DNA of 17,457 bases from NCBI GenBank assembly GCA_023392185.1, contig JAEVZP010000221.1, positions 1 to 17,457 of the forward strand. Reading direction: 5' to 3'. Shown here one piece after another: positions 1 through 6,249 of the stretch (positions are counted from its first letter, which is position 1; each line of letters begins with the position of its first letter). Below the pieces are notes generated by a model, which was given only the letters and a program-made list of their open reading frames with translations, had not been told where the DNA came from and did not search any database. Both the position numbers and the translations under genes were made by a program. Source of the DNA: Bacteroidota bacterium (GTDB taxonomy: Bacteria > Bacteroidota > Bacteroidia > Chitinophagales > Chitinophagaceae).

Positions 1-816
1 GGCCATTTCAACCGGATCTTTCTGACGGTATTCTTCTACTTCTTCTTTAGTGCGGTATTTGGCCGGATCGCTCATCGAGTGACCGCGGTAGCGATACGTT
101 TTGATTTCCAGGAAAGTCGGGCCGCCACCTTCGCGGGCGCGCTTCACGGCACGCTCAATGGCGGTGTGCACGGTTTCCGGATTCATGCCGTCCACGGCAT
201 CGCCAGGCATATCATAGGCATCGGCCATGCGGGAGATTTCAAGCGTCTTGGAGGTGCGTTCCACCGAGGTGCCCATGGCGTAGTGGTTGTTTTCGCAAAT
301 GAAAACCACTGGCAGGTTCCACAGCATCGCCATATTGAACGTCTCGTGAAGGATGCCTTGCCGCGCGGCACCATCTCCGAAAAGGCAGATAGTCACGCGG
401 TCGTTGCCGTTGTATTGATCGGCAAGGGCAATGCCTGCGCCGAGGCCAATCTGGCCGCCTACAATGCCATGGCCGCCAAAGAAGCGGTGCTCGGCAGAGA
501 AATAGTGCATCGAGCCGCCTTTGCCCTTAGAGCAGCCGGTAGCCTTGCCATACAGCTCTGCCATACACTCGTTGGCCGTCATTCCTTTAGCGAGCGCCAG
601 GCCGTGATCGCGGTAGGCGGTAATCACGTTGTCGTCATCGCGCAAGGCGGTCATCATGCCGGCAGAAACGGCTTCCTGACCGATGTAGAGGTGGCAAAAG
701 CCGCGGATTTTTTGTTGTCCGTAGAGCTGCCCGGCTTTTTCTTCGAAGCGCCGCTGCAGGAGCATGCTTTCGTACCAGTAGAGATAAGTTTCTTTGCCAA
801 AAAGGTTCTGCGCCAT
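1..816 (-). CDS. pdhA: Pyruvate dehydrogenase E1 component, alpha subunit (3' end outside the window)
   Basis: Decarboxylates pyruvate with thiamine diphosphate as half of the E1 alpha/beta enzyme of the cytoplasmic pyruvate dehydrogenase complex, feeding acetyl groups to lipoyl-E2. The 272 residues visible are open to the window edge; the family is usually about 330 residues, so roughly the last 60 are missing. Seen: N-terminal LYIGQEAV (about 43-50), AYRDHG (67-72), the thiamine-diphosphate motif starting GDGAARQG at 147 and closing with ENN at 175-177, and the YRYRGHSMSDP loop at 241-251, the loop that is phosphorylated in mitochondrial E1 alpha. The start MAQNLFGKE at 816 is chosen because a Bacteroidota-like -7 box lies 15 bases upstream and there is no conserved sequence before it. 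The beta subunit would be expected elsewhere or beyond the edge. Function confident. Confidence 0.95.
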   Translation of the reverse strand, partial: MAQNLFGKETYLYWYESMLLQRRFEEKAGQLYGQQKIRGFCHLYIGQEAVSAGMMTALRDDDNVITAYRDHGLALAKGMTANECMAELYGKATGCSKGKGGSMHYFSAEHRFFGGHGIVGGQIGLGAGIALADQYNGNDRVTICLFGDGAARQGILHETFNMAMLWNLPVVFICENNHYAMGTSVERTSKTLEISRMADAYDMPGDAVDGMNPETVHTAIERAVKRAREGGGPTFLEIKTYRYRGHSMSDPAKYRTKEEVEEYRQKDPVEMA

Positions 817-831
817 TCTGCGAAATTTGCG

Positions 832-839
832 CGAAGATA
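832..839 (-). promoter_or_regulatory. -7 box of the pdhA promoter
   Basis: On the minus strand this reads TATCTTCG, one base off the Bacteroidota -7 consensus TAnnTTTG, and ends 15 bases before the pdhA ATG. The same eight bases precede the DHH phosphoesterase gene (12235-12242). I see no clear -33 TTTG, so this is a motif-based inference. Confidence 0.5.
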
Positions 840-1026
840 AAGCACCTGTGCCTACTTTCCGGGTGCCCGCATCAGGATTTCCGGAAAGCGCTTTTCTGTT
901 CGCTGTTTTTCTGTTTTTGAAGCTCTTAAGGAGAGAAAAAAAGGTTCTGCCGCTGCCGGACAGACCTTTGGGGATTAGGTCCTTTCCCTCCCTGGCAGAC
1001 CGGGTTAGAGCGGGAAATAAGCCCAC

Positions 1027-1066
1027 CCTGTTTTCCGGAAAACAGAGCCCATTTCCGGAAAACAGG
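1027..1066 (-). terminator. Hairpin downstream of rfbA built from two TTTCCGGAAA copies
   Basis: Bases 1027-1041 and 1052-1066 are perfect 15-base inverted arms around a 10-base loop. Within them 1028-1045 is itself a perfect 18-base palindrome. It starts 4 bases after the rfbA stop, a position typical of a terminator, but no clean U-tract follows. It may be a terminator or mRNA 3' stabiliser, or just two copies of the window-wide palindrome. Confidence 0.5.
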
Positions 1067-1069
1067 ATT

Positions 1070-1939
1070 TTAACGACCCATCTGCAACAGGTTGCGCAGG
1101 TAGGTGCCGTAGCCGCTTTTGGCGTATTTGTCGCCCAGCTTTTCCATCTGTCCGTCGTCGATCCACTCGTTGCGCCAGGCGATCTCTTCAATACAACCCA
1201 CTTTAAGACCCTGCCGCTTTTCGATAACCTCGATAAATTCACCGGCTTCAATCAGCGAATCGAAAGTACCCGTGTCGAGCCAGGCGGTGCCGCGGTCGAG
1301 AATGCCCACTTCCAGCTTGCCCATTTCGAGGTAGGTCTTGTTGACGTCGGTGATTTCGTATTCGCCGCGCGCCGAAGGCTGGATGTTTTTGGCAATATCC
1401 ACCACCTGATTGTCGTAGAAATACAGGCCCGGAACGGCAAAGTTGCTTTTGGGAACCTGTGGCTTTTCTTCAATTGAAATGGCCCGCTGCCGGTCGTCGA
1501 ACTCCACCACACCATAGCGCTCCGGGTCGGCCACCTGATAGGCGAAAACCACAGCACCGTCGGGATTGGCTTTCTTTTGCAACAAAGTGCCCATGCCGGA
1601 GCCGTAAAAAATATTGTCGCCCAGCACCAGTGCAGCCGCGTCTTTACCCACAAAATCGGCACCGAGCACAAAAGCCTGCGCCAGTCCGTTGGGCACCGGC
1701 TGTGCCACATATTCAAATGAGCAGCCCAGCTCGCTGCCGTCCCCCAGTAATTTCCGGAAACCCGGCTGATCGTCGGGCGTGGTGATGATGAGAATTTCCC
1801 GGATGCCGGCCAGCATCAGGGTGCTGATCGGGTAGTAGATCATGGGCTTGTCATACACCGGCATCAACTGCTTCGAAACAGCAATGGTGAGTGGGTGCAG
1901 GCGGGTGCCGGAGCCTCCGGCAAGAACGATTCCTTTCAT
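1070..1939 (-). CDS. rfbA: Glucose-1-phosphate thymidylyltransferase (RmlA/RfbA)
   Basis: Joins glucose-1-phosphate and dTTP to give dTDP-glucose, the first step towards dTDP-rhamnose and related deoxysugars for surface polysaccharide; cytoplasmic. The 289-residue protein has the family length. Seen: nucleotide-binding loop GGSGTRLHPLT (8-18), LGDNIFYG with Asp108, EEKP at 157-160, and WLDTGT with Asp222; these two aspartates match the metal/sugar-contact positions of the family. The start MKGIVLAGG at 1939 is the canonical family N terminus; an in-frame ATG at 1954 would add MAHET and is less likely. It lies 67 bases downstream of rfbB in the same direction, so the two are probably co-transcribed. 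rfbC and rfbD, needed to finish dTDP-rhamnose, are not in the window. Confidence 0.96.
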   Translation of the reverse strand: MKGIVLAGGSGTRLHPLTIAVSKQLMPVYDKPMIYYPISTLMLAGIREILIITTPDDQPGFRKLLGDGSELGCSFEYVAQPVPNGLAQAFVLGADFVGKDAAALVLGDNIFYGSGMGTLLQKKANPDGAVVFAYQVADPERYGVVEFDDRQRAISIEEKPQVPKSNFAVPGLYFYDNQVVDIAKNIQPSARGEYEITDVNKTYLEMGKLEVGILDRGTAWLDTGTFDSLIEAGEFIEVIEKRQGLKVGCIEEIAWRNEWIDDGQMEKLGDKYAKSGYGTYLRNLLQMGR

Positions 1940-1952
1940 GGTTTCATGGGCC

Positions 1953-2006
1953 ATAGGTCATACGTCATGGGTCATAAGTCATGACCTATAACTTATGACC
2001 TATGAC
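1953..2006. repeat. Degenerate GTCATAGGTCATAAGTCAT repeat in the rfbB-rfbA spacer
   Basis: The whole spacer is made of variants of (A/G)GTCATA and its reverse complement. Perfect inverted pairs are GTCATAAGT at 1971-1979 with ACTTATGAC at 1991-1999, and ATAGGTCAT at 1953-1961 with ATGACCTAT at 1994-2002; ATGACCTAT recurs at 1981-1989. The transcript could fold into alternative hairpins between rfbB and rfbA. Function unknown. Confidence 0.75.
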
Positions 2007-3056
2007 TTATTTGTATTGTCCTTCGTAATATTTTTGATAATCGCCGGAAGTCACGTGGCGGAGCCACTCTTCGTTTTGCAGGTACCAGTCAATGGTTTCG
2101 CTGAGGCCTTCTTCAAACGTCACCGACGGTTTCCAGCCCAGCTCCTGATTGATTTTGGTCGCGTCAATGGCATAGCGGCGGTCGTGGCCGGGCCGGTCGG
2201 TGATAAAAGTAATCAGCTTCTCGCTTTCGCCTTTTTCGCGGCCCAGCTTCTCGTCCATCTGCTGGCAGAGCAGGCGCACGAGGTCAATGTTTTTCCACTC
2301 ATTAAAGCCGCCGATATTGTAGGTCTCCGCGTTTTTGCCTTCATGGAAAACAAGGTCTATGGCGCGGGCATGGTCTTTCACAAACAGCCAGTCACGGGTG
2401 TATTTGCCGTCGCCATAAATCGGCAGGGGCTTTTTTTCCTGGATGTTGTGGATGCACAGCGGAATCAATTTTTCCGGAAAATGGTTCGGGCCGTAGTTGT
2501 TGGAGCAGTTGGTCAGCACAAACGGCATGCCGTAGGTGTTTCCATAAGCGCGCACCAGGTGGTCAGACGCTGCTTTGGAAGCCGAGTAGGGCGACTGCGG
2601 ATCGTAAGGCGTGGTCTCGAGGAAAAAACCTTCATCGCCAAGCGAGCCATATACTTCGTCTGTAGAAACATGGTAGAAGCGCTTGCCGCTAAAGTCACCA
2701 CGCCAGGTTTGGAGCGCTGCATTCAGCAGGTTGGCCGTGCCCATGACGTTGGTTTGCACAAAAGCCAGCGGATCGGTGATAGAACGGTCCACATGACTTT
2801 CGGCGGCGAGGTGAATCACGCCGTCGGGCTGGTACTCCGCAAAAATGCTGTTGATCGCTTCCGCGTCGGTGATATCTGCTTTGAGGAAGGTATAATTCGG
2901 CGCATCCTCGATGTCTTTAAGGTTCTCGAGGTTACCGGCGTAGGTCAGCGCGTCGAGGTTGAGGATGCGATAGTCCGGGTAGCTGGTTACAAAGCGGCGC
3001 ACGACGTGCGAACCGATAAAGCCGGCACCGCCGGTGATCAGGATAGTCTTGGTCAT
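2007..3056 (-). CDS. rfbB: dTDP-glucose 4,6-dehydratase (RmlB/RfbB)
   Basis: Converts dTDP-glucose to dTDP-4-keto-6-deoxyglucose with bound NAD, the step after RfbA; cytoplasmic. The 349-residue length is normal. Seen: Rossmann loop GGAGFIG (9-15), HLAAESHVDRSI (about 82-93), the active-site STDEVYG (131-137: Thr132, Asp133, Glu134), the short-chain dehydrogenase pair Tyr157/Lys161 in YSASK, and NCSNNYGPNHFPEKLIP. The start MTKTILITGG at 3056 is chosen because the Rossmann strand begins immediately; longer readings would run into accC. The gene follows accC by 88 bases with a terminator-like hairpin between, and precedes rfbA, so rfbB-rfbA looks like its own unit. One TTTCCGGAAA copy encodes the FPEK stretch. 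Confidence 0.97.
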   Translation of the reverse strand: MTKTILITGGAGFIGSHVVRRFVTSYPDYRILNLDALTYAGNLENLKDIEDAPNYTFLKADITDAEAINSIFAEYQPDGVIHLAAESHVDRSITDPLAFVQTNVMGTANLLNAALQTWRGDFSGKRFYHVSTDEVYGSLGDEGFFLETTPYDPQSPYSASKAASDHLVRAYGNTYGMPFVLTNCSNNYGPNHFPEKLIPLCIHNIQEKKPLPIYGDGKYTRDWLFVKDHARAIDLVFHEGKNAETYNIGGFNEWKNIDLVRLLCQQMDEKLGREKGESEKLITFITDRPGHDRRYAIDATKINQELGWKPSVTFEEGLSETIDWYLQNEEWLRHVTSGDYQKYYEGQYK

Positions 3057-3115
3057 GCCAGACGAAAAAGGAAAAGTTTTAAAGTCGTTTGTTAAGACGC
3101 CACAAAGGAAAGCAA

Positions 3116-3141
3116 AAATGCAGTAATTTCTTACTGCATTT
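3116..3141 (-). terminator. Intrinsic terminator after accC
   Basis: AAATGCAGTAA (3116-3126) and TTACTGCATTT (3131-3141) form a perfect 11-bp stem with a 4-base loop, three bases beyond the accC stop. On the minus strand the stem is followed by a short T-rich run (TTTTTGC). This separates the accC unit from rfbB. Confidence 0.75.
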
Positions 3142-3144
3142 CCT

Positions 3145-4482
3145 TTATTGCATTTTAAAGGTCTCGATAAACTTCGTGGTGAAGTTGCCGGCCCGGAAAT
3201 CTTTGTCACGCATCAGCTGCTGGTGAAACGGAATGGTGGTTTTAATACCTTCAATCACGTATTCGCTCAGGGCGCGCTCCATGGTATTGATGGCTTCCTC
3301 CCGCGTTTGGGCTACGGCAATGATTTTGGCAATCATCGAGTCGTAGTAGGGCGGAATGGTATAGCCGGCATAGATATGGGAATCCACCCGCACGCCGTGG
3401 CCGCCGGGTGTGTGCAGCACGGTGATCGTTCCGGGCGAAGGCCGGAAGTCGTTGTACGGATCTTCGGCGTTGATACGGCACTCGATGGCATGCATCGTTG
3501 GCTCGTAGTTTTTTCCGGAAATCCGGATGCCCGCCGCAATTTTAATCTGCTCTTTGATAAGGTCGAAGCTGATCACTTCTTCCGTCACGCCGTGCTCTAC
3601 CTGAATGCGGGTATTCATCTCCATAAAATAGAAGTTCCGGTGCTTGTCTACCAGAAACTCAATGGTGCCCACGCTTTCGTAGTTGATGGCCGATGCCGCT
3701 TTGATGGCTGCTTCACCCATGGCTTTGCGCAGTTCCGGCGTCATAAACGGTGAAGGGGATTCCTCGACCAGCTTTTGGTGGCGGCGCTGAATCGAGCAGT
3801 CGCGCTCGCTCAGGTGGCACACGCTGCCGTATTGGTCGCCGGCCACCTGAATTTCGATGTGACGCGGTTCTTCCACGAATTTCTCCATGTACACCCCGTC
3901 ATTGCCAAAGGCAGCACCGGCTTCAGTTTTGGCGGTATTATAATTCTTCTCCAGCTCGTCTTCTGCCCACACCACGCGCATGCCTTTGCCGCCACCGCCG
4001 GCTGTGGCTTTCAGGATCACCGGATAACCCATGCCAGCCGCCAGCTTTTTGGCTTCTTCCACGCTTGCGAGCAAGCCTTCGGAACCCGGAATACAGGGCA
4101 CACCGGCCGCAATCATGGTTTCTTTGGCCGTCATTTTATCGCCCATTTTCCGGATCATATCCGGGGTGGGGCCGATGAATTTGATGTTGTACTGACCGCA
4201 GATTTCGGCAAAGCGCGCGTTTTCGGCCAGGAAGCCGTAGCCGGGGTGAATGGCATCGGCGTTGGTAATTTCGGCGGCCGCCATGATGTGCGGAATGTTC
4301 AGATACGAATCGGTGCTTTGGGCTTTCCCGATGCACACGGCTTCGTCGGCAAAGCGCACGTGCAGCGAATCTTTATCAGCTGTGGAATACACCGCAACCG
4401 TTTTGATGCCCATTTCGCGACAGGTCCGGATAATGCGCAAGGCGATTTCGCCGCGGTTGGCAATTAGAATTTTTTTAAACAC
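3145..4482 (-). CDS. accC: Acetyl-CoA carboxylase, biotin carboxylase subunit
   Basis: Carboxylates the biotin on AccB using ATP and bicarbonate, the first half of malonyl-CoA synthesis for fatty acids; cytoplasmic. The 445-residue protein is collinear with E. coli AccC. Seen: N-terminal ANRGEIALRIIRT, the ATP-grasp glycine loop AGGGGKGMR (161-169), HLSERDCSIQRRHQK (223-237), EMNTRIQVEH (288-297, with Glu288, Asn290, Arg292, Glu296), and ECRINAEDP (334-342). The residue after EH is Gly298 where proline is usual in the families I know. The start codon is GTG; the N terminus matches the family exactly there. It is 178 bases downstream of accB, a long gap for an operon, filled by an inverted repeat. 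Carboxyltransferase genes are not seen here. Confidence 0.97.
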   Translation of the reverse strand: MFKKILIANRGEIALRIIRTCREMGIKTVAVYSTADKDSLHVRFADEAVCIGKAQSTDSYLNIPHIMAAAEITNADAIHPGYGFLAENARFAEICGQYNIKFIGPTPDMIRKMGDKMTAKETMIAAGVPCIPGSEGLLASVEEAKKLAAGMGYPVILKATAGGGGKGMRVVWAEDELEKNYNTAKTEAGAAFGNDGVYMEKFVEEPRHIEIQVAGDQYGSVCHLSERDCSIQRRHQKLVEESPSPFMTPELRKAMGEAAIKAASAINYESVGTIEFLVDKHRNFYFMEMNTRIQVEHGVTEEVISFDLIKEQIKIAAGIRISGKNYEPTMHAIECRINAEDPYNDFRPSPGTITVLHTPGGHGVRVDSHIYAGYTIPPYYDSMIAKIIAVAQTREEAINTMERALSEYVIEGIKTTIPFHQQLMRDKDFRAGNFTTKFIETFKMQ

Positions 4483-4521
4483 AGGCGTTTTTTAATTTGA
4501 AACTTTCTCCTCCCTGAATCG

Positions 4522-4534
4522 TGTTGGAGAACGC
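4522..4534. repeat. 13-base TGTTGGAGAACGC element, copy 1
   Basis: TGTTGGAGAACGC is identical to 9051-9063, another intergenic site. A shortened TGTTGGAG occurs at 9911-9918. This looks like a fragment of a dispersed intergenic repeat family. Confidence 0.5.
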
Positions 4535-4552
4535 TACTGCTATTTTAGCGGG

Positions 4553-4616
4553 CTTCGACAGGCTCAGCCTGACAATCAGGATTGGCACTATGCGTGTCAC
4601 CCTGAGCTTGTCGAAG
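4553..4616. repeat. Long imperfect inverted repeat between accB and accC
   Basis: Arm 4553-4573 (CTTCGACAGGCTCAGCCTGA plus C) and arm 4596-4616 are reverse complements at 18 of 21 positions, with a 22-base loop. Variants of CTTCGACAAGCTCAGGGTGAC are familiar as dispersed intergenic repeats in many bacterial genomes (general knowledge, not checked here). It sits inside the accB-accC spacer and could attenuate transcription or stabilise accB mRNA. Confidence 0.75.
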
Positions 4617-4642
4617 GGCCACTAAGTTTTACGCTCAAATGA

Positions 4643-4658
4643 GAGCCATTGAGCCATT
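4643..4658. repeat. ATTGAGCC tandem repeat after accB
   Basis: Reads GAGCCATTGAGCCATT, two copies of an 8-base unit directly beyond the accB stop codon. It is related to the ATTGAG/CTCAAT repeats in the efp-accB spacer. Confidence 0.55.
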
Positions 4659-4660
4659 AG

Positions 4661-5137
4661 TTACGCGGGCTCCACCAGGAACAGCGGCTGGTCGTATTCC
4701 ACCGGCGAAGCGTCGTCTACGAGCACTTTCACCACGCGACCGCTTACTTCGCTTTCGATCTCGTTGAACAGTTTCATCGCCTCGATAATGCACACCACTT
4801 GTCCGGCGCGGATTTCGTCGCCTACGTTAATAAAGGCAGGTTTATCGGGCGATGGGCTGCGATAGAACGTGCCAATCATCGGGCTTTTAACGGTTTGCGC
4901 GTTTCCGGAAGCGGCAGCAGCATCGGCCGGGGCAGCAGGAGTAGCAGCAGCAGGTGCTGCCGGAGCGGCTTGCATTTGTGGCAGCGGGGCAGCCTGCATT
5001 GGCATATGATAGGCTACCGGCGCACCGGCAGTTTGCTTTTCAATGGTGATTTCAAAGTCGCCGTCTTTTACGCGCACTTTGGTAACCGAAGACTCGTCTA
5101 CGGCTTTGAGAAGCTCCTGAATTTGATTGTATTCCAT
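4661..5137 (-). CDS. accB: Acetyl-CoA carboxylase, biotin carboxyl carrier protein
   Basis: Carries the biotin that shuttles CO2 between biotin carboxylase and carboxyltransferase. The 158-residue protein has the usual three parts: an N-terminal domain (about 1-36, MEYNQIQELLKAVDESSVTK), a long Ala/Pro-rich mobile linker (about 37-80), and the C-terminal biotinyl domain (about 81-158), with the thumb-type sequence SPMIGTFYRSPSPDK and the biotinylation motif EAMK, Lys122. The start MEYNQ at 5137 is chosen because the domain begins there; an in-frame extension to 5218 would encode unrelated sequence made from the intergenic repeats. It lies 129 bases downstream of efp and upstream of accC, a common gene order in Bacteroidota. 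Confidence 0.96.
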   Translation of the reverse strand: MEYNQIQELLKAVDESSVTKVRVKDGDFEITIEKQTAGAPVAYHMPMQAAPLPQMQAAPAAPAAATPAAPADAAAASGNAQTVKSPMIGTFYRSPSPDKPAFINVGDEIRAGQVVCIIEAMKLFNEIESEVSGRVVKVLVDDASPVEYDQPLFLVEPA

Positions 5138-5150
5138 AGTTTTTTTTGAA

Positions 5151-5245
5151 TGACTCAATTTGAAAATGGCTCCATGGCTCAATGATACAGCAGAAGGTGG
5201 ATTATCTAAAACACTCAAATCCCATTGAGTCGTTGAGCTATTGAG
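5151..5245. repeat. ATTGAG/CTCAAT repeats in the efp-accB spacer
   Basis: TGACTCAATT (5151-5160) and TGGCTCCATGGCTCAATG (5167-5184) face ATTGAGTCGTTGAGCTATTG plus AG (5224-5245) in inverted orientation, so the leader of accB can fold several ways. The unit matches the GAGCCATT repeat beyond the accB stop, so accB is bracketed by one repeat family. Function unknown. Confidence 0.6.
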
Positions 5246-5266
5246 AAACTGCGCAATTAAAAGAGA

Positions 5267-5833
5267 TTACTCTTTTACGCGCTCCATATACTTGCCGGTC
5301 TTCGAATCGATCCGGATCAGCGTGCCTTCGTCTACAAAAAGGGGCACGTTTACGGTGGCGCCGGTTTCTACCGTAGCCGGTTTCAGCGTGTTGGTCGCCG
5401 TGTCGCCTTTTACGCCCGGCTCGCTGTAGGTCACGCGCAGCACCACGCTCGTCGGCAGTTCTACGCTCATCGGAAGTTCGCTTTCGGTGTTGTACAGCAC
5501 AAAGCAATCCTGCCCGTCTTTGTAGAGCTCGGGGCGCTCAATGCTGCTTTCCGGAATGGCAATCTGCTCAAAGGTGTTGGTATCCATGAGTTGAAAGCCC
5601 GAGTCGTCCTTATACAGAAACTGATGCGGACGCAGTTCTACGCGTACCGGATAAACGGTTTCGCCGGAGTTCCAGGTTTGCTCGATCGAGCGGCCATTCT
5701 CCACACCTTTCAGTTTAGCCCACACTTTCGCGGCGGCGCGGGCGGTTTTGTTTTGTCCAAATTCAACGACGGAATAGAGGTTGCCGTCGATTTTCAGAAT
5801 CATTCCGTTACGGATGTCTGCAGTAGTTGCCAT
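5267..5833 (-). CDS. efp: Elongation factor P with a divergent tip loop
   Basis: Binds stalled ribosomes between the P and E sites and promotes peptide-bond formation at polyproline stretches. The 188-residue length is that of the family. Domain I begins MATTADIRNGMILK. The central OB domain has FLYKDDSGFQLMDTNTFEQ, and the C-terminal OB domain carries GVKGDTATNTLKPATVETGA and VPLFVDEGTLIRIDS, the EF-P signature. The tip loop (about 25-40) reads FGQNKTARAAAKVWAK. It lacks the PGKG/PGKGxA of E. coli EF-P, is about two residues longer, and presents Arg32 or Lys29 rather than a recognisable Lys34. The start at 5833 is chosen because the alternative TTG at 5863 lies within the -7 box. First gene of efp-accB-accC. 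Confidence 0.93.
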   Translation of the reverse strand: MATTADIRNGMILKIDGNLYSVVEFGQNKTARAAAKVWAKLKGVENGRSIEQTWNSGETVYPVRVELRPHQFLYKDDSGFQLMDTNTFEQIAIPESSIERPELYKDGQDCFVLYNTESELPMSVELPTSVVLRVTYSEPGVKGDTATNTLKPATVETGATVNVPLFVDEGTLIRIDSKTGKYMERVKE

Positions 5834-5860
5834 GTAGGGGTAATAAAAACGATTGTGGGG

Positions 5861-5894
5861 CAAAAGTAGGTTTTGAGCGCGCTACCGGCAAAAA
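5861..5894 (-). promoter_or_regulatory. Promoter of efp-accB-accC
   Basis: On the minus strand, TTTTTG (5894-5889) is followed after 20 bases by TACTTTTG (5868-5861), matching the Bacteroidota pattern TTTG-N19/20-TAnnTTTG. Transcription would start near 5854, giving a leader of about 20 bases before the efp ATG. This is the best promoter in the window. Confidence 0.7.
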
Positions 5895-6218
5895 CAGAAA
5901 TTCTCGCGCGGGCGACAGCGCAGTGCGCGCGTGTAGGAAGCCATCCGGTCCGCGACTGCTGGCCATCTCAAAACAAACACGGGTGTCGCCTATGCCCAGG
6001 CGCTCCGGAAGAAAAACCGAATACCCGGGCCAGCGCAGCAGGTTGATCGCATCCGCGAAAAGATCCCCGAACATTTGCGGCAAAGAGCTTGCAGATTCCA
6101 TTTGATACCGTTTCAAAAAGCGCCTCCTGTTGCAGAAAATCTTTGCATCCTGCTCCTCTTTTTCTACCAAACATTTTAAACCGGCATACGAGAATTCAAG
6201 CTGCCTTCGTTATTGTCA
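5895..6218. other. Divergent spacer between efp and the outer-membrane receptor gene
   Basis: No gene I can support. A minus-strand open frame (ATG at 6101, stop at 5808, about 97 codons) begins MESASSLPQMFGDLFADAI. It would run over the efp promoter and first codons, has no family features that I recognise, and lacks a convincing promoter, so I treat it as chance or remnant sequence. The stretch is GC-rich, and I see no strong hairpin or repeat. Confidence 0.4.
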
Positions 6219-6226
6219 TAAATTTG
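6219..6226 (+). promoter_or_regulatory. -7 box upstream of the outer-membrane receptor gene
   Basis: TAAATTTG fits TAnnTTTG exactly and lies 23 bases before the ATG at 6250, giving a predicted leader of about 15-18 bases. No good -33 TTTG is seen at the expected distance. Confidence 0.4.
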
Positions 6227-6249
6227 TCAGCTTTATTCTGATCCTTCTT

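Noticed and set aside
1070..3056. A complete dTDP-rhamnose operon
   Set aside because: Only rfbA and rfbB are present; no rfbC epimerase or rfbD reductase is found on either side within the window.
1995..3095. 366-codon plus-strand frame opposite rfbB
   Set aside because: rfbB on the other strand carries all catalytic motifs; this frame is its shadow.
5808..6101. 97-codon minus-strand frame starting MESASSLPQMFGDLFADAI upstream of efp
   Set aside because: It overlaps the best promoter of the window and the efp start, has no recognised relatives by eye and no promoter box of its own; kept only as a remark in the spacer entry.
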